This document shows, piece by piece, positions 1 through 10,199 of a stretch of 49,023 nt of DNA (the stretch's first letter is position 1; every line of letters begins with the position of its first letter). Source of the stretch: Arthrobacter sp. EPSL27 (GTDB lineage Bacteria > Actinomycetota > Actinomycetes > Actinomycetales > Micrococcaceae). The translations under genes were made by a program, and so were the position numbers. The stretch covers positions 1 to 49,023 of the forward strand of contig NZ_LNUT01000004.1 in the NCBI RefSeq assembly GCF_001512305.1, given 5' to 3'. The notes below the pieces were generated by a model. That model did not search any database. It was not told the DNA's origin and was given only the letters and a program-made list of their open reading frames with translations.

Positions 1-337
1 GCGCAGCGGCCGACGGCGGGGGCGCTGGAGCGGGGGACGGGGGCGGCATGGCTCCGGTTCCGGTCCCGGCCCCGGCCCCGGCCGCGGGGCCGGTCTCGGC
101 CGGGGTCGGAGTGATCCGGGCCAGGGGCGTGCCCACGGGCACCGTGGTGCCCAGGTCCACCAGGAGTTCGGCCACCACACCCTCCTGGAAGGACTCCACG
201 TCCATCACGGTTTTGTCCGTGTCCACCACTGCCACCAGATCCCCGCGGCGGACGTAGTCGCCGGGCCGGACCAGCCACTCGACCACCTTGCCGTGTTCCA
301 TGTCGGCCCCCAGCGAGGGCATCAGGAAGTCAGCCAC
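1..337 (-). CDS. 2-oxo acid dehydrogenase E2 (lipoyl acyltransferase), N-terminal part
   Basis: Only the first 112 codons are in the window; the gene runs off the left edge. It starts at a GTG (335-337) that overlaps the last codons and stop of the E1-beta gene by 8 bases. Residues 1-80 form a lipoyl domain with the usual lysine in a DTDKT context (K42), the residue that carries lipoate. After it comes an Ala/Pro/Gly-rich linker (residues about 80-112) typical of E2 chains, leading to the subunit-binding and acyltransferase domains that must lie outside. It would transfer the acyl group made by E1 to CoA. The partner E1 genes are directly upstream in the same operon. Pyruvate, acetoin or a branched-chain acid cannot be separated from this fragment. 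Confidence 0.9.
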   Translation of the reverse strand, partial: MADFLMPSLGADMEHGKVVEWLVRPGDYVRRGDLVAVVDTDKTVMDVESFQEGVVAELLVDLGTTVPVGTPLARITPTPAETGPAAGAGAGTGTGAMPPPSPAPAPPPSAAA

Positions 338-1310
338 CGGCGCTGACCGCCTGCCGGGCCGCCGCGGTGATCCGGTCCACGGAGGGCAGTGCCGCCAGCT
401 CAAGGTGCTTCGAGTAGGGGATGGGCACCTCGGCGCTGCAGACCCGGCCCACCGGGGCGTCCAGGTCGTAGAAGGCGTTCTCGGTGATCCGGGCGCTGAT
501 TTCGGCGGAGATGCTGCCGCTGCGCCAGCCCTCATCCACCACCACGGCGCGGTGGGTCCTGCGGACGGAGGCGAGGATGGCGGCCTCGTCGAGGGGACGG
601 AGCGTGCGCAGGTCCAGCACCTCGGCGTCGATGCCGTCGGCGGCGAGTTGCCCGGCGGCGTCGAGGACGGGCGGGAGCGTCCCGCCGTACGTGATGAGGC
701 TGACGTCGGCGCCGGGCCGCCGGACCGCTGCGGTATCGATGTCCACGGCCCCGGCGTCGTCGTCGAGTTCGCCGGCGACGTTGTACAGCGAGCCGTGTTC
801 GAAGATCAGCACCGGATCCGGGTCCTGCAGCGCCGTCCACAGCATGCCGCGCGCGTCCGCCAGGGTGGCGGGGGCGAGGATGCGCAGGCCGGGAATGTGC
901 GCAAACCAGCCCTCCAGGCTGTGCGAGTGCTGGGCGCCCAGCTGGCGGCCGGCGCCCGTGGTCATCCGGATCACGAGCGGGACGTTGAACTGCCCGCCGG
1001 ACATATGCAGCAGGCTGGCGGCGTTGTTGACGATCTGGTCCAGGGCCAGCAGGCTGAAATTGACGGTCATGATCTCCACGATCGGACGCATGCCGGCCAG
1101 CGCCGCACCGATCCCGGCCCCCACAAAGCCCGACTCGGAGAGCGGGGTGTCCCGGATGCGCTGCGGGCCGAACTCCTCCAGCAGGCCCAGGCTCACGGCA
1201 AAGGAACCGCCGTAGGAGCCCACGTCCTCGCCCATCAGGAACACCCGTTCGTCACGGAGCATCGCGTCGCGGATCCCGGCCCGGAGCGCTTCGCGGTAGC
1301 TGGACTTCAT
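330..1310 (-). CDS. 2-oxo acid/acetoin dehydrogenase E1 component, beta subunit
   Basis: This 326-residue protein has the standard length and layout of the E1-beta (transketolase-like) subunit of thiamine-diphosphate dehydrogenases. Visible family blocks are GEDVGSYGG (about residue 27), the [13 protein letters not shown] segment (about 54-67), the QIVNNAA region and [15 protein letters not shown] (about 128-142), followed by the C-terminal transketolase domain with ITYGG and VVVDEGW. With E1-alpha it decarboxylates the 2-oxo acid (or cleaves acetoin) and passes the acyl group to E2 lipoate. Its ATG overlaps the end of E1-alpha and its stop overlaps the E2 start, so the three are translationally coupled. 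Substrate assignment is inference: pairing with an acetate-CoA ligase favours acetoin or pyruvate. Confidence 0.9.
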   Translation of the reverse strand: MKSSYREALRAGIRDAMLRDERVFLMGEDVGSYGGSFAVSLGLLEEFGPQRIRDTPLSESGFVGAGIGAALAGMRPIVEIMTVNFSLLALDQIVNNAASLLHMSGGQFNVPLVIRMTTGAGRQLGAQHSHSLEGWFAHIPGLRILAPATLADARGMLWTALQDPDPVLIFEHGSLYNVAGELDDDAGAVDIDTAAVRRPGADVSLITYGGTLPPVLDAAGQLAADGIDAEVLDLRTLRPLDEAAILASVRRTHRAVVVDEGWRSGSISAEISARITENAFYDLDAPVGRVCSAEVPIPYSKHLELAALPSVDRITAAARQAVSAGG

Positions 1311-2337
1311 GGCCCGCTCCGCCCGGTAGCTGCTGCCCCGCCGTCCGCGCCGCGCTCGCTGTACACAAACCGGGTCAGGTCTTCCACGCGTTCAAGTGTC
1401 CCGGCTTCGGCGAACTCGACGGCGGCGGCGACCTCCGCATCGGCCTCCGCCTCCAGCTGGTCCCACTCCTGCGCGGAGAGCTGGCCGGCGGCCTCCATCG
1501 AGGTGCGCAGCAGCGTGATGGGGTCGCGTTCCAGCCAGCGGGCGACTTCGGCCTTGTCGCGGTACCGTTCCGGGTCGAACATCGAGTGGGCCCGGAATCG
1601 GTAGGTGCGCAGCTCCAGGAAATGTGGGCCGCCGCCGGAGCGCACAGCCTCGACGGCGCGGCGGGCCGCATCCTCCACCGCCAGCACGTCCATGCCGTCC
1701 ACGGCCCACGCTGCCACCTCGTAGCCGGCGGCCTTCAGCGCCATGTCGGTCTGGGATTCCGAGCGGCCCAGCGCGGTGCCCATCGCGTACAGGTTGTTTT
1801 CGCAGCAGAAGAGCACGGGCAGCTGCCACAGCGCGGCAAGGTTGAGGCTCTCGTGGAATTCACCCTCCGCCACCGCGCCCTCGCCAAAGAAACACACCGT
1901 GGCACGGGAGCGGCCGGACATCTTGTCCGCGAGCGCCATCCCGACGGCGAGCGGCAGGCCGCCGGCCACGATCGCGTTGCCCCCGTAGAAGCGCGTGGCG
2001 GCGTCGAAAAGATGCATGGAGCCGCCGCGGCCCCGGCAGCAGCCCTCGACGTAGCCGTACATCTCGGCGAGGATCGCCCCCGCGGGGACCCCGCGGAGCA
2101 GGGCGTGGCCGTGTTCCCGGTAGGTCGCGAGGACGGCGTCGTCCGGGGCCAGGGTTTCCAGGACGCCGGCCGCCACGGCCTCCTCCCCGATGTAGACGTG
2201 CAGGAACCCGCGGATCTTGGCGGCGCTGTAGAGCTCGACGCACTTTTCCTCAAGCCGCCGGACGCGCAGCATTTGCAGCAGCAGGTGGCGGCCGTGGGCC
2301 GGGTCCAGGGCACGGGCCGGAGGGTCGAGGGGGCCGG

Positions 2338-2341
<4 letters not shown>
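1307..2341 (-). CDS. 2-oxo acid/acetoin dehydrogenase E1 component, alpha subunit
   Basis: The 344-residue protein carries the thiamine-diphosphate motif of E1-alpha: [13 protein letters not shown] followed about 20 residues later by ENN (residues about 151-182). The loop [15 protein letters not shown] (about 244-258) matches the YRxxGHS region that closes over the active site. [13 protein letters not shown] near residue 44 is also family-typical. It forms the alpha2beta2 E1 with the next gene. Its ATG overlaps the stop of the acetate-CoA ligase gene (ATGA). Such an E1 can be a pyruvate or an acetoin dehydrogenase; sequence alone does not decide, but acetoin cleavage gives acetaldehyde/acetate, which would explain the upstream ligase. 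Confidence 0.9.
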
Positions 2342-4194
<1,853 letters not shown>

Positions 4195-4228
4195 GGTTCC
4201 ATGGCACTCCAACCCGGCGGGGGTGCCT

Positions 4229-4278
4229 AGAGTAAAAAGGCCCGGCGGAAAAAGGCCCGGCGGATAAAGGCCCGGCGC
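4229..4278 (-). repeat. Three 15-bp tandem repeats at the acsA promoter
   Basis: On the + strand, AAAAAGGCCCGGCGG occurs at 4234-4248 and 4249-4263, and a third copy with two changes at 4264-4278. A minus-strand -10 candidate TACTCT lies at 4229-4234, so the array covers roughly the -15 to -55 zone of the acsA operon promoter. It may be a set of regulator sites, or simple slippage. The promoter call is an inference from position. Confidence 0.6.
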
Positions 4279-4351
4279 GGGCCGCGCGGGAGCCGCCGGA
4301 CGCCGGCCGACATCTAACCGGGCCGCGGGCAGTCCCGGGCCGACCAGCCAC

Positions 4352-4364
4352 TAAACTGGGTCGC
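4352..4364 (+). promoter_or_regulatory. Leaderless promoter of pyrE
   Basis: TAAACT at 4352-4357 is a good actinobacterial -10 and ends 7 bases before the pyrE ATG at 4365. There is no Shine-Dalgarno. Transcription would begin at or next to the A of the start codon, so the mRNA is predicted to be leaderless. Confidence 0.65.
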
Positions 4365-4949
4365 ATGACTGCCACCAGTGTCCCCGCAGCCGACGCCGCT
4401 GCCGCCCGTGCCCGCCTGCTGGAACTGATCAAGGAACTGGCCGTGGTCCGCGGCAAGGTCATCCTCTCCAGCGGTGCCGAGGCCGACTATTACATCGACC
4501 TGCGCCGCATCACGCTGCACCATGAGGCGTCCAAGCTGGTGGGCCAGGTCATGCTGTCCCTGATGGACGACGCCAGCATCGACTTTGAGTGCGCGGGCGG
4601 ACTGACCATGGGGGCCGACCCCGTCGGCACCGCCGTGATGCACGCCGCGGTGGACGGTGGACGCCCGGTGGACGCGTTCGTGGTCCGCAAGGCGCAGAAG
4701 TCCTACGGTATGGGCCGCCAGGTGGAGGGACCCTCCGTCGAGGGGCGCAAGGTGCTGGTCCTTGAGGACACCTCCACCACCGGTGGCTCAGCGCTGGCCG
4801 CCGTCGAGGGCGTCCGTAAGGCCGGCGGCAACGTCGTCGCCGTCGCCGTGATTGTGGACCGCGACACCGGCGCCAAGGAAAAGATCGAGGCAGAGGCCGG
4901 CGTGCCCTACCTTTTCGCCTTCGGCAAGGACGAACTCGGCCTGAGCTAG
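4365..4949 (+). CDS. pyrE: Orotate phosphoribosyltransferase
   Basis: The 194-residue enzyme joins orotate to PRPP to make OMP in pyrimidine synthesis. The PRPP-binding motif VLVLEDTSTTGGS lies at about residues 130-142. ADYYIDLRR (about 40-48), GGLTMGADPVG (about 78-88) and the flexible-loop segment RKAQKSYGMG (about 108-117) are all typical of PyrE. Length is normal. It stands alone between the divergent acsA operon and a GAF-ANTAR gene. The absence of a Shine-Dalgarno and the -10 box 7 bases upstream point to leaderless translation from ATG 4365. Confidence 0.96.
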   Translation: MTATSVPAADAAAARARLLELIKELAVVRGKVILSSGAEADYYIDLRRITLHHEASKLVGQVMLSLMDDASIDFECAGGLTMGADPVGTAVMHAAVDGGRPVDAFVVRKAQKSYGMGRQVEGPSVEGRKVLVLEDTSTTGGSALAAVEGVRKAGGNVVAVAVIVDRDTGAKEKIEAEAGVPYLFAFGKDELGLS

Positions 4950-5055
4950 GCATTTCACCGGCGGCGGACACGTGTGGACGGTGCCATAGGGGTGACTTAC
5001 CATTTTGACATACCCCCAGTCGGTACCTTCGTACCCGTAGTTGGAGAATCGCGCT

Positions 5056-5823
5056 ATGCTCCCGCCCCAGGAATACCCCGGATCCGTCAGTACCGTTGAC
5101 CAGGTCCAGAACCTCATCCTCGACAGCACCGACTTTGAAGAGTTCCTCAACGAACTCGCGCGCTTTTCCGCGCACCAGGTGGCCGGCGGGGGCGACGACG
5201 CGCTCTGCGGTATCACCCTGCTGCGGGACCGGAAGGCTGCCACCATTGGATGGAGCAGCGACTCGGCCCGTGAAGTGGACGAGATCCAGTACCGGCTGTC
5301 GCAGGGGCCGTGCCTGACAGCGGCGCAGGAGGAACGCGAAGTCTACGTCCCGGACCTGTTCGAGGAAGACCGCTGGGGCCCGGACTACGCCACCGCCGTG
5401 GCCTCCCACGGACTCCGCTCGGTGCTGTCGGTGCCGTTCCACCTCCAGGGGGAAGCCCAGGCAGCCCTGAACCTGTATTCGGACGCGCCGCACAAGTTCG
5501 ACGGCGACGTCGCGGCCCGTGCGCGTGACTTTACCCGGCAGATTTCGCAGGCCCTGCGCATGGCCGTACGCTTTTCGCTGCACGCGGACAGCGCCACGAA
5601 CCTCCGGGCCACCCTGGAATCCCGTACCGTGATCGACATGGCCATCGGGATCGTCATGGCCCAGAACCGCTGCAACCAGGAGACGGCCGTCCGGATCCTC
5701 ACGGACGCTTCGAGCAACGGCAACGTCAAGCTGCGTGACATCGCCACATCCCTGGTCCGCTCCGTCGGCGGGACGGCCTCCCGTACCCATTTTGAAGAAC
5801 CCGGGCAACAGGCCACCGGCTGA
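5056..5823 (+). CDS. GAF-ANTAR RNA-binding antiterminator-type regulator
   Basis: This 255-residue protein has an N-terminal GAF domain (about residues 15-165, with the family-typical SQGPCLTAA segment at about 81-89 and LSVPFHLQGEAQAALNLYS at about 120-138) and a C-terminal ANTAR domain (about 180-245, with TVIDMAIGIVMAQNRC). ANTAR domains bind paired hairpins in RNA and act as antiterminators; the GAF domain is the likely sensor. The start is set at ATG 5056, which has GGAG 9 bases upstream; a TTG at 5041 would leave no ribosome site. The target RNA is not evident here. A STAS-like protein follows about 100 bases downstream behind its own promoter. Confidence 0.85.
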   Translation: MLPPQEYPGSVSTVDQVQNLILDSTDFEEFLNELARFSAHQVAGGGDDALCGITLLRDRKAATIGWSSDSAREVDEIQYRLSQGPCLTAAQEEREVYVPDLFEEDRWGPDYATAVASHGLRSVLSVPFHLQGEAQAALNLYSDAPHKFDGDVAARARDFTRQISQALRMAVRFSLHADSATNLRATLESRTVIDMAIGIVMAQNRCNQETAVRILTDASSNGNVKLRDIATSLVRSVGGTASRTHFEEPGQQATG

Positions 5824-5840
5824 ACCGGGAGCGGGATATG

Positions 5841-5869
5841 ACTTGTGCGCACTGGTGGGGACCTATAGT
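5841..5869 (+). promoter_or_regulatory. Predicted promoter of the STAS-like gene
   Basis: TATAGT at 5864-5869 is the best -10 match in this stretch. ACTTGT at 5841-5846 lies 17 bases upstream as a weak -35. The gene at 5920 then has a leader of about 45 bases with GGAG at its usual distance from the ATG. Confidence 0.5.
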
Positions 5870-5919
5870 CTGAACGAGGTTGAGCCGTCGGCCATAGATT
5901 CCTATTTTTTGGAGTACCT

Positions 5920-6525
5920 ATGGACCAGTCTCTTAATGCTCAGGTCAGGATTGATACCGTCTCCGATACAGTTCGGATCGACGTACTTGGCAGCCTCACC
6001 CAGATTTCCCGCCCCTCCCTCATGCAGACCATCCGGCGCGTCCGCCAGATGGGGATCACCTCGCACATCCGGGTGGAACTGGGCAGCGCAGCGTTCGTTG
6101 AATCGGCCGCCTTGGCCGGTCTCCGCGCCGACCTTAACGCGATCGACGGCGGCGGCGTTGCCAGCGCTGGTGCCGGTGCCGCCGCCAAGGGGAGCGGTGT
6201 CTCGCTGATGCTGTCCACCGGTGTCCTCGGACCGGCGGCGGCGCTGCAGCCCCTCGACCTTGCCGGAGAGCTTCAGATCCCCGCGAATGCGTCTGTCCTG
6301 CGCCCGCTGACGGGCTACTCGGACGACGAACTGCTGGCCGCCAGCGATTCGGTGTTCGGGCTCTTGGACGATCCTTCCGACATGGCCCGCTCGGAACTCC
6401 TGGCCGCTTTCGACGACATCGGCCTCGAGATCACCCGCCGGGAAGGCAGCCGCGACGCGCACCCGATAGCTGCGATTCGCGAACTCGACGCGAAAGCCAT
6501 CAGCGCCGAAGCGGAACCGGTCTAA
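5920..6525 (+). CDS. STAS-domain-like protein, possible anti-sigma antagonist family
   Basis: The 201-residue protein begins with a segment (about residues 8-95) that reads like a STAS fold: alternating strands with VRIDVLGSLTQISRPSLMQ and VELGSAAFVESAALAGL, where the serine in FVESAAL sits at the site phosphorylated in SpoIIAA-type antagonists. The remaining 100 residues are acidic and helical with no recognised domain. A GGAG lies 7-8 bases before the ATG. It follows the GAF-ANTAR gene, another signal-response family, so a joint role in stress signalling is possible but not shown. Function is inferred only from fold resemblance. Confidence 0.6.
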   Translation: MDQSLNAQVRIDTVSDTVRIDVLGSLTQISRPSLMQTIRRVRQMGITSHIRVELGSAAFVESAALAGLRADLNAIDGGGVASAGAGAAAKGSGVSLMLSTGVLGPAAALQPLDLAGELQIPANASVLRPLTGYSDDELLAASDSVFGLLDDPSDMARSELLAAFDDIGLEITRREGSRDAHPIAAIRELDAKAISAEAEPV

Positions 6526-6591
6526 CTGCCCACAGTTCCGGCCCGGGTTGCCGCGTTTTTTCCCAGCCGCCCCGGTGACTACGGTAGAGAT

Positions 6592-7632
6592 GTGCCGCAT
6601 GAGCCGGAAGATCAGAACCTGGGCGGGCCCGGCGACGCCGACGCCCGCGTGCTGCGGCACGCCGCCGAACTCAAGCGGTTCTCGCGGCGCGGGTTCCTGG
6701 GCGGCACGCTGGCCGCCTCCGTGCTGGCGGCCGACATGCTGTTCACCCGGCGTGTGCAGGCCGAACGGCGGGTCCACAGGATCCTCCCGGTCCCCGACGA
6801 GACCGCGGAGACTTATTTTCCCCACGCCAGCTGGTTCCTTTTCCCCGGCTACAAGACGAGCTGGGAAGAGGCCCTGTGGATCCTGAACGCGCTGCGCGGG
6901 ACACTGAACAAACGCGGCCAGCTGGCCGCCGTCGGATATTCCAATGTGGGCCTGGACATTGACCAGATCGTGATCGCCGTGGTGGAGCACGCCCGGGCCC
7001 ATCAGCTGACCAAGCTCTACTTCTACGGCCACAGCTTCGGCGGCATGGTGGCCACCCAGGTCGCCGCCCGGCTCCGGGAGCTGCACGGCATCGAGGTGGC
7101 GTTCATCCTGCTGGACTCCAGCCCCTACAGCAAGTACGACGTGCTGGACCAGAGCTGGTTCGAGGGCGTCGTGTTCCTCTACGAAAGCGGCTTCCGGTTC
7201 CCCACGGTGCTGCGCGGCGGGTACGAACTGGGGGAGCGGATGCTGCACAAGGACGAGCGCAGCTGGGGGCAGATCCTGGACCAGACCCTGGAGCAGCTGT
7301 CGCCGATCGCCCCCTCCAGCGTGCTGATCCAGTCCGAGTCCGCCTACATCTACCACTTCGATGCCACCCGGTTCGTGGGGAAACTCGGCGGAACCCGGAT
7401 GGCCTTTATCGGCAACCCGCGGGACCGGACCGTGGACTACGAGACCGCCCGGGACTCCTGGTCGCTGACCTTCAAGGACAACATGGCCAACAGCTCCCTG
7501 CGGACCGACGGCGCCCGTCCGGCACACGCCAGCCCGGGCTGGAACCCGTTTATCTACCGTCCCCTGATCGAGGAACTGCAGGACGGGATGTTCCCGCTGC
7601 CTTCCGGCGGAGGCAAGAAGACCGCGTTCTGA
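6592..7632 (+). CDS. Tat-exported alpha/beta-hydrolase-like protein
   Basis: This 346-residue protein starts at GTG 6592, which follows a -10 candidate TACGGT (6580-6585) by six bases, so it is probably leaderless. Residues 31-50 are a twin-arginine signal (SRRGFLGG followed by a hydrophobic stretch), unusually preceded by about 30 charged residues. The mature part has the nucleophile elbow GHSFG (serine near residue 148) after a strand rich in Y and F, as in alpha/beta hydrolases. An Asp within LLDSSP or GNPRDRT and a later His could complete a triad but this is not certain. It would act outside the membrane on an unknown ester or lipid. The neighbours give no pathway. Confidence 0.65.
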   Translation: MPHEPEDQNLGGPGDADARVLRHAAELKRFSRRGFLGGTLAASVLAADMLFTRRVQAERRVHRILPVPDETAETYFPHASWFLFPGYKTSWEEALWILNALRGTLNKRGQLAAVGYSNVGLDIDQIVIAVVEHARAHQLTKLYFYGHSFGGMVATQVAARLRELHGIEVAFILLDSSPYSKYDVLDQSWFEGVVFLYESGFRFPTVLRGGYELGERMLHKDERSWGQILDQTLEQLSPIAPSSVLIQSESAYIYHFDATRFVGKLGGTRMAFIGNPRDRTVDYETARDSWSLTFKDNMANSSLRTDGARPAHASPGWNPFIYRPLIEELQDGMFPLPSGGGKKTAF

Positions 7633-7641
7633 GGCGGGGCC

Positions 7642-8496
7642 CTAGATCTGGTTTTTCAGGTCCGCCACGGAGTTCAGGATCTGGTTCGGCCGGAACGGGT
7701 AGGCGGCAATGTCGTCCTTGTGCGTGATGCCGCTGAGCACCAGCACCGTGTGCAGCCCTGCCTCCATCCCGGCGATAATGTCCGTGTCCATCCGGTCGCC
7801 GATCATGGCCGTGGTTTCCGAATGCGCGTCGATCTGGTTCATGGCCGAGCGGAACATCATGGGGTTCGGCTTGCCCACAATGTACGGCTCGCGGCCGGTT
7901 GCCTTGGTGATCAGCGCCGCGATGGCGCCGGTGGCCGGCATGGGGCCGTCCTTCGAGGGACCGGTGGCGTCCGGGTTGGTGGCAATGAACCGCGCCCCGC
8001 CCAGGATCAGCCGGATGGCCATGGTGATGGCCTCGAAGGAGTAGGTGCGGGTCTCGCCCAGCACCACGAAGTCCGGGTCCTGGTCGGTGAGGATAAAGCC
8101 GGCCTCGTGCAGGGCGGTGGTAAGGCCCGCCTCGCCGATCGTGTAGGCGCGGTTGCCGGACTCCGAGCCGCGCACCTGGTCCTTGAGGAACTGGGCGGTG
8201 GCCAGGGCAGAGGTCCAGATGTTCTCCTCCGGGATCTCCAGGCCGGAGCTCTTCAGCCGGGCGGCGAGGTCCCGCGGCGTGAAGATGGAGTTGTTGGTCA
8301 GGACGAGGAACCGGCGGGACGTGTCCACCCAGCGCTGGATCAGTTCCGCGGCGCCGGGAATGGGCTGGTTTTCGTGGACCAGGACACCGTCCATGTCGGT
8401 CAGCCAGCACTCGATCTCCTGGCCGCTGCGGTACACCGATGGTGCCGAACGCACGTCGTCCGGGTTGTCCCTGTGCTGTTCCTGCTGCTCCGCCAT
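7642..8496 (-). CDS. HAD-superfamily hydrolase, NagD/AraL-like phosphatase
   Basis: The 284-residue protein has HAD motif I as DMDGV (residues 34-38), motif II in LVLTNNS (about 71), the C2-type cap typical of NagD/PNPase phosphatases with ATNPDAT (about 173), then KPNPMMF and motif IV MIGDRMDTDI (about 220). These enzymes hydrolyse phosphate from sugar or nucleotide phosphates in the cytoplasm. The ATG has a strong GGAGGA upstream. It is divergent from the SpoU methyltransferase gene, with about 50 bases shared as promoter space, and converges with the hydrolase gene ending at 7632. The substrate is unknown. Confidence 0.88.
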   Translation of the reverse strand: MAEQQEQHRDNPDDVRSAPSVYRSGQEIECWLTDMDGVLVHENQPIPGAAELIQRWVDTSRRFLVLTNNSIFTPRDLAARLKSSGLEIPEENIWTSALATAQFLKDQVRGSESGNRAYTIGEAGLTTALHEAGFILTDQDPDFVVLGETRTYSFEAITMAIRLILGGARFIATNPDATGPSKDGPMPATGAIAALITKATGREPYIVGKPNPMMFRSAMNQIDAHSETTAMIGDRMDTDIIAGMEAGLHTVLVLSGITHKDDIAAYPFRPNQILNSVADLKNQI

Positions 8497-8548
8497 GCTG
8501 TCCTCCGCCGATAATGTGCCGATGCCAGTCCCAGTCTAATGTTGAGTG

Positions 8549-9247
8549 GTGACTGAACCCGAGATCCCCAGCGAAACCCGTCCCGGCACCGTGGCACAGC
8601 CAGAGCCGGCGCCGGAGCCGGAGGGGGAGCCCAAGGCGGAGGTCGGCGTCGGGCCTTGGGAGGGCGAACTGCCGGAGGGCGCGCACTGGGACCCGGACCT
8701 GCTGGCGGACGGTGACCGCCGCAACGTGGTGGACAAATACCGCTACTGGAAGCACGAGGCGATCGTCGCGGACCTGGACTCCAAGCGCCACAACTTCCAC
8801 ATCGCCATTGAAAACTGGCAGCACGACATGAACATCGGCACGGTGGTGCGCAGCGCCAACGCGTTCCTGGCCAAGGAAGTCCACATCATTGGACGACGCC
8901 GTTGGAACCGCCGGGGGGCCATGGTGACCGACCGCTACCAGCACGTCCGGCACCACCCCACCGTCCAGGAGTTCGTGGAATGGGCGCAGGGGGAGGGCCT
9001 GGCAATCATCGGGATCGACATCTTCCCCGATTCGGTGCCCCTGGAGACCTACGAGCTGCCCCGGGACTGCGCGCTGGTGTTCGGCCAGGAGGGGCCGGGG
9101 CTGTCCCCCGAGGTCCACGAGGCCGCAGTGGACACCCTGTCGATCGAACAGTTCGGCTCCACCCGCTCGATCAACGCCGCCTCGGCCGCGGCCATCGCCA
9201 TGCACGCCTGGATCCGCCGCCACGTGTTCCACCAGCTCCCGGGCTGA
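8549..9247 (+). CDS. SpoU/TrmH-family RNA 2'-O-methyltransferase
   Basis: The protein (232 residues from GTG 8549) has an acidic, Pro/Glu-rich N-terminus of about 60 residues and then a SPOUT methyltransferase domain. Family motifs are MNIGTVVRSANAF (motif 1, about 91-103), FGQEGPGLS (motif 2, about 176) and STRSINAASAAAIAMH (motif 3, about 208). It should transfer methyl from SAM to a ribose of tRNA or rRNA; the exact target cannot be read. Two GTG codons are adjacent (8546 and 8549); the second lies six bases after the -10 candidate TAATGT, fitting a leaderless start. The first family-A palindrome begins 8 bases after the stop and could end transcription. Confidence 0.9.
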   Translation: MTEPEIPSETRPGTVAQPEPAPEPEGEPKAEVGVGPWEGELPEGAHWDPDLLADGDRRNVVDKYRYWKHEAIVADLDSKRHNFHIAIENWQHDMNIGTVVRSANAFLAKEVHIIGRRRWNRRGAMVTDRYQHVRHHPTVQEFVEWAQGEGLAIIGIDIFPDSVPLETYELPRDCALVFGQEGPGLSPEVHEAAVDTLSIEQFGSTRSINAASAAAIAMHAWIRRHVFHQLPG

Positions 9248-9255
9248 CCGCCCCG

Positions 9256-9314
9256 CCGAGTTGGCATTTCGCGGCAGTGTGGGCGCGGAACACTGCCGCG
9301 AAATGCCAACTCGG
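9256..9314. repeat. Family-A palindrome, 25-bp perfect stem and 9-nt loop
   Basis: The arms 9256-9280 and 9290-9314 are exact reverse complements, each containing GAGTTGGCATTTCGCGGC on the left side. A diverged copy is at 10192-10248, with the same loop length. There is no T-tract, so besides ending transcription of the SpoU gene it may be a REP-like element. The two copies flank the broken DUF559-type gene. Confidence 0.85.
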
Positions 9315-9373
9315 TGCGCCTTGCGGCCCCGGGCTGTGGATAACTCCTCCGGGCCGCGGCGGGAGCAGCCACA

Positions 9374-10199
9374 ATGGGGCCCATGCGCAGGGCACCGCTT
9401 CCGCCTCACCTGGCCACCGGCTCATTTTCCCTGCGCGCCTCGGACAAGGCCGGCGTCACCCGGACGCGCACCTCAGCGCAGGACTTGGTGACTGTTTCCC
9501 GCGGCATCCGGGTCCCGGCGGGCTCCGCCGCGGCTGGGCCCGCCGCGCTGCGGGCCTACACCGACCTCGACGACGGTTCCATCCTCAGCCTCGGTTCGGC
9601 GGCGCGGCTCAGGTGCGCACCGCTGCCCGGCTGGCTGGAGGAGGACTGGCGCATCCACCTGGCCCGCCGCCGGGGACAGAGCACACCACGCCGGGTCAAT
9701 GTCGTGGGGCACCAGCTGGCGCTGCTTCCGGATGAGGTGGTGGAGCTCGACGGCGTCCGGCTCACCTCGCCGGCCCGGACCTGGCTGGACCTGGCCTCGG
9801 TCCTCGGGGTGGACGACCTGGTGGTCGCCGGTGATTCCCTGGTCTGCGAACACGGGCCGGAATTCCCTTTCCCCCGCGACGCGCTGTGCTGCATCGAGGA
9901 CCTGCGGTCCATGGTGGCGCGGCACCCGGGAAGCCGTGGCGTGCGGAAGGCGCGGCCGCAAGGGCCGATGCGTCGGCGCGCACCGGCTGGCTGGAGGTCC
10001 GCCTCTCCCGGCTGGACCTGGCAGGCGGGCACCCGGGAAGCCGTGGCGTGCGGAAGGCGCGGCCGCAAGGGCCGATGCGTCGGCGCGCACCGGCTGGCTG
10101 GAGGTCCGCCTCTCCCGGCTGGACCTGGCAGGCGGGCACCCGGCGGCAGTCCGCAAGGTGCGCAGCGCACTCGAGAGCCGCGGCTGGCGCGCGAGTTGA
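9374..10199 (+). pseudogene. Broken AbiEi/DUF559-type (Vsr-like endonuclease family) gene
   Basis: Reading frame 1 (from ATG 9374, GGGAG upstream) gives a normal N-terminal half of the actinobacterial AbiEi-like/DUF559 family: SRGIRVPAG, LPGWLEEDWRIHLARR, VRLTSPARTWLDLASVL and IEDLRSMVARHPGSRG. At about 9950 the frame changes and the sequence jumps to what looks like the C-terminal end, RTGWLEVRLSRLDLAGGHP. The roughly 100 residues expected between these, holding the endonuclease core, are missing. That junction segment is then repeated by a 107-bp tandem duplication, which shifts the frame again; the natural C-terminus (AAVRKVRSALESRGW) ends at TGA 10197-10199, inside the second palindrome. 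The gene therefore has a deletion and two frameshifts and is unlikely to make a nuclease. Family naming rests on recollection of the family pattern. Confidence 0.75.
9921..10143 (+). repeat. 107-bp perfect tandem duplication inside the DUF559-type pseudogene
   Basis: Units 9921-10027 and 10028-10134 appear identical by eye, followed by the first 9 bases of the unit (GGCACCCGG, 10135-10143). The same 9-mer at both ends suggests the duplication arose between microhomologies. As 107 is not a multiple of 3, it adds a frameshift. Confidence 0.92.

Noticed and set aside
288..1604. Long plus-strand open frame (438 codons) over the dehydrogenase genes
   Set aside because: It is antisense to the E1-beta/E1-alpha genes, which have clear family motifs; long antisense frames are common in GC-rich DNA.
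9335..9343. TGTGGATAA, a perfect DnaA-box-like 9-mer
   Set aside because: A single box between two ordinary genes, with no cluster, no A/T-rich unwinding region and no dnaA/dnaN nearby; a chance match is likely.
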